From contig DAOUWX010000126.1 in NCBI GenBank assembly GCA_030666935.1, positions 1 to 5,682 of the forward strand: DNA of 5,682 nt, in the 5' to 3' direction. Below the pieces are notes generated by a model. That model worked only from the letters and a program-made list of their open reading frames with translations, was not told where the DNA came from and made no database searches. A program made the translations under genes and the position numbers. This document shows positions 4,899 to 5,682 of the stretch, one piece after another (the first letter of the stretch is position 1; each line of letters starts with the position of its first letter). This DNA is from Atribacterota bacterium (lineage in GTDB: Bacteria; Atribacterota; Phoenicimicrobiia; Phoenicimicrobiales; Phoenicimicrobiaceae).

Positions 4899-5327
4899 TT
4901 AGCCGGTCTCTTTTTCCAAATATTCTTGAAAATTTTCTTTCCATTTGGAGCTTTCTGGTAGTAAATTAATAAATTCTACAAATTCAAGCAAACAAGTAAT
5001 AGTTTCGGGTGAAATATCATGCTCTAACTTGCAAGCATCAGTCTGAGCATTTTGTTCATCAACTCCGACAATCTTTAAAAACTCTACCAGTAAAGTATGG
5101 CGCTTTTTGATCTCCCGGGCTAATTTTTTACCTTTTGCTGTAAATACAATCCCACCGTATTTTTCATATAGTATATAACTATTTTCTGATAACTTTTTAA
5201 TCATCTCAGATACGCTGGGACGGCTTACCTCCAATCTTTCTGCAATATCCTTTGCTTTAACATATCCTTTTTTGTTCTGTAAATTCCATATCACTTCCAG
5301 ATAATCTTCCATGTTTCGGGTAGTCAT
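4899..5327 (-). CDS. DtxR/MntR-family metal-dependent repressor of the feo operon
   Basis: At 142 residues this has the length and layout of MntR: a winged helix (about 6-64; recognition helix SRPSVSEMIKKL, 35-46) and a metal/dimerisation domain, with no C-terminal SH3 domain. From memory it aligns without gaps to B. subtilis MntR over most of its length (MEDYLE, GYVKAKDIAE, YEKYGGIVFTAKGKK). The metal ligands are D8, E11, H77, E102 and H103. Position 99 is cysteine where MntR has E99; DtxR/IdeR have cysteine there (C102). The site is thus part MntR, part DtxR. Being first in the dtxR-feoA-feoB operon, with a DtxR-type operator at its own promoter, it most likely senses Fe(II) and represses iron import, but Mn(II) cannot be ruled out. 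GGGGAG precedes the ATG by about 10 bases. Confidence 0.92.
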   Translation of the reverse strand: MTTRNMEDYLEVIWNLQNKKGYVKAKDIAERLEVSRPSVSEMIKKLSENSYILYEKYGGIVFTAKGKKLAREIKKRHTLLVEFLKIVGVDEQNAQTDACKLEHDISPETITCLLEFVEFINLLPESSKWKENFQEYLEKETG

Positions 5328-5382
5328 TTATTTTCTACTCCCCTTCTTAACTATTTTTAACTTATAAGTCTCCCTATCATTA

Positions 5383-5396
5383 TTAGGTATGCCTAA
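5383..5396. promoter_or_regulatory. DtxR-type operator
   Basis: TTAGG (5383-5387), a 4-base core TATG, and CCTAA (5392-5396) form the palindrome typical of DtxR/IdeR boxes, whose half site is TTAGG. It lies 56 bases before the repressor's ATG and just downstream of the predicted transcription start (about 5399), so binding would block the operon. Confidence 0.7.
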
Positions 5397-5405
5397 CTCT
5401 ATTAA

Positions 5406-5434
5406 ATAATATCATTACCTTGTGACAATTGCAA
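5406..5434 (-). promoter_or_regulatory. Promoter of the dtxR-feoA-feoB operon
   Basis: On the minus strand TTGCAA (5434-5429) and TATTAT (5411-5406) are 17 bases apart, a fair sigma-70 promoter (4 of 6 and 5 of 6). Transcription should start near 5399, directly before the DtxR-type operator. Confidence 0.6.
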
Positions 5435-5439
5435 GGTAA
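5415..5439. promoter_or_regulatory. 8-bp-armed inverted repeat over the feo promoter
   Basis: TTACCTTG (5415-5422) and CAAGGTAA (5432-5439) are perfect complements separated by 9 bases. A smaller palindrome, TTGTGACAA (5420-5428), sits inside. The repeat overlaps the -35 and spacer of the operon promoter. It matches neither the Fur box nor the DtxR box, so it may be the site of a second regulator. Confidence 0.5.
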
Positions 5440-5574
5440 AATTTGTGAATATTTTTTTAACTAACCGATTCACCAATTAAAGATATAGGCTGCAAATTGT
5501 TAGTTACGAGTTTCAAGTTTGAAAAAAAGAAGCTGGGGTGTATTGCATACAACCTCAATGATCTATATAAAACC
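5440..5574. other. Intergenic DNA without visible gene
   Basis: This AT-rich spacer lies upstream of the feo promoter. It holds no open frame with a ribosome site, no tRNA-like fold that I can see and no strong hairpin. Phrases such as gttagttacgagtttcaag resemble short degenerate repeats of the kind seen after feoB. Confidence 0.4.
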
Positions 5575-5596
5575 GTAGAACAGGCGTCTCGCCTGT
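5575..5596 (+). repeat. REP-like element: GTAG plus ACAGGCG hairpin
   Basis: GTAG (5575-5578) and one base precede a perfect 7-bp stem, ACAGGCG (5580-5586) with CGCCTGT (5590-5596), around a TCT loop. It has the same order, GTAG then hairpin, as the other three elements and lies between the upstream terminator and the feo promoter. Confidence 0.55.
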
Positions 5597-5627
5597 CTAT
5601 TAAGCATCATTTTTTTCTATAAAACAA

Positions 5628-5656
5628 AAAACAGGGGGTTAAAAACCCCCTGTTTT
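5628..5656 (-). terminator. Rho-independent terminator of an upstream minus-strand gene
   Basis: An 11-bp stem (5628-5638 with 5646-5656) has five G-C pairs next to a 7-base loop and an A/T base. Read on the minus strand, CCCCCTG is followed by TTTTTTGTTTT, a strong U-tract; the plus-strand side is weaker. It should end a gene lying to the right of the window and isolate the feo operon. Confidence 0.85.
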
Positions 5657-5682
5657 AATAAATCTATCTTAATTAAAATTTA

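Noticed and set aside
5575..5616. ACAGGCG hairpin plus later T-run as a plus-strand terminator
   Set aside because: The T-run starts about 14 bases after the stem and no plus-strand gene precedes it.

Overview
This is a low-GC bacterial window in which every recognisable gene lies on the minus strand, so the locus reads from right to left. The gene set points to an uncultured anaerobe: ferrous-iron uptake (FeoA/FeoB), two different iron/manganese-type repressors, NifX/NifB-like metal-cofactor proteins, DUF5320-type glycine-rich proteins and a MinD/Mrp-like ATPase. The intergenic DNA carries GTAG-hairpin (REP-like) elements and short degenerate tandem repeats. I have seen similar junk in low-GC candidate-phylum genomes (Atribacterota/Omnitrophota-like), but that placement is only an impression.

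Right part (5682 to 2698): a strong intrinsic terminator ends a minus-strand gene outside the window. A spacer with one REP-like hairpin follows, then a promoter overlapped by an 8-bp-armed inverted repeat and followed at once by a DtxR-type operator (TTAGG-N4-CCTAA). This promoter should drive a three-gene operon: DtxR/MntR-family repressor, feoA, feoB (feoA and feoB overlap by one base).

Middle (2697 to 1884): a 334-bp gap holds degenerate 7-bp repeats, two tandem REP-like hairpins, a 14-bp repeat, and a near-consensus sigma-70 promoter with a Fur box over its start site. It drives a Fur-family regulator.

Left part (1860 to 1): a second Fur box sits in the probable promoter of a DUF5320 gene. 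Then come two NifX-like genes, a small DUF5320-leader/zinc-ribbon gene, and the first 49 codons of a MinD/Mrp ATPase that runs off the window. The ATPase frame contains an in-frame TAA at codon 34, at a position where I expect glutamine.

Working model (inference): the DtxR-type repressor controls Fe(II) import, Fur controls itself and the downstream genes, and the NifX-like/DUF5320/zinc-ribbon/ATPase set is an iron-responsive metal-cluster assembly or carrier module. Its layout resembles the ORP (orange protein) and Mrp/NifX neighbourhoods of anaerobes. Start sites of the DUF5320 gene and the first NifX-like gene are set here by ribosome binding sites and differ from the longest open frames.
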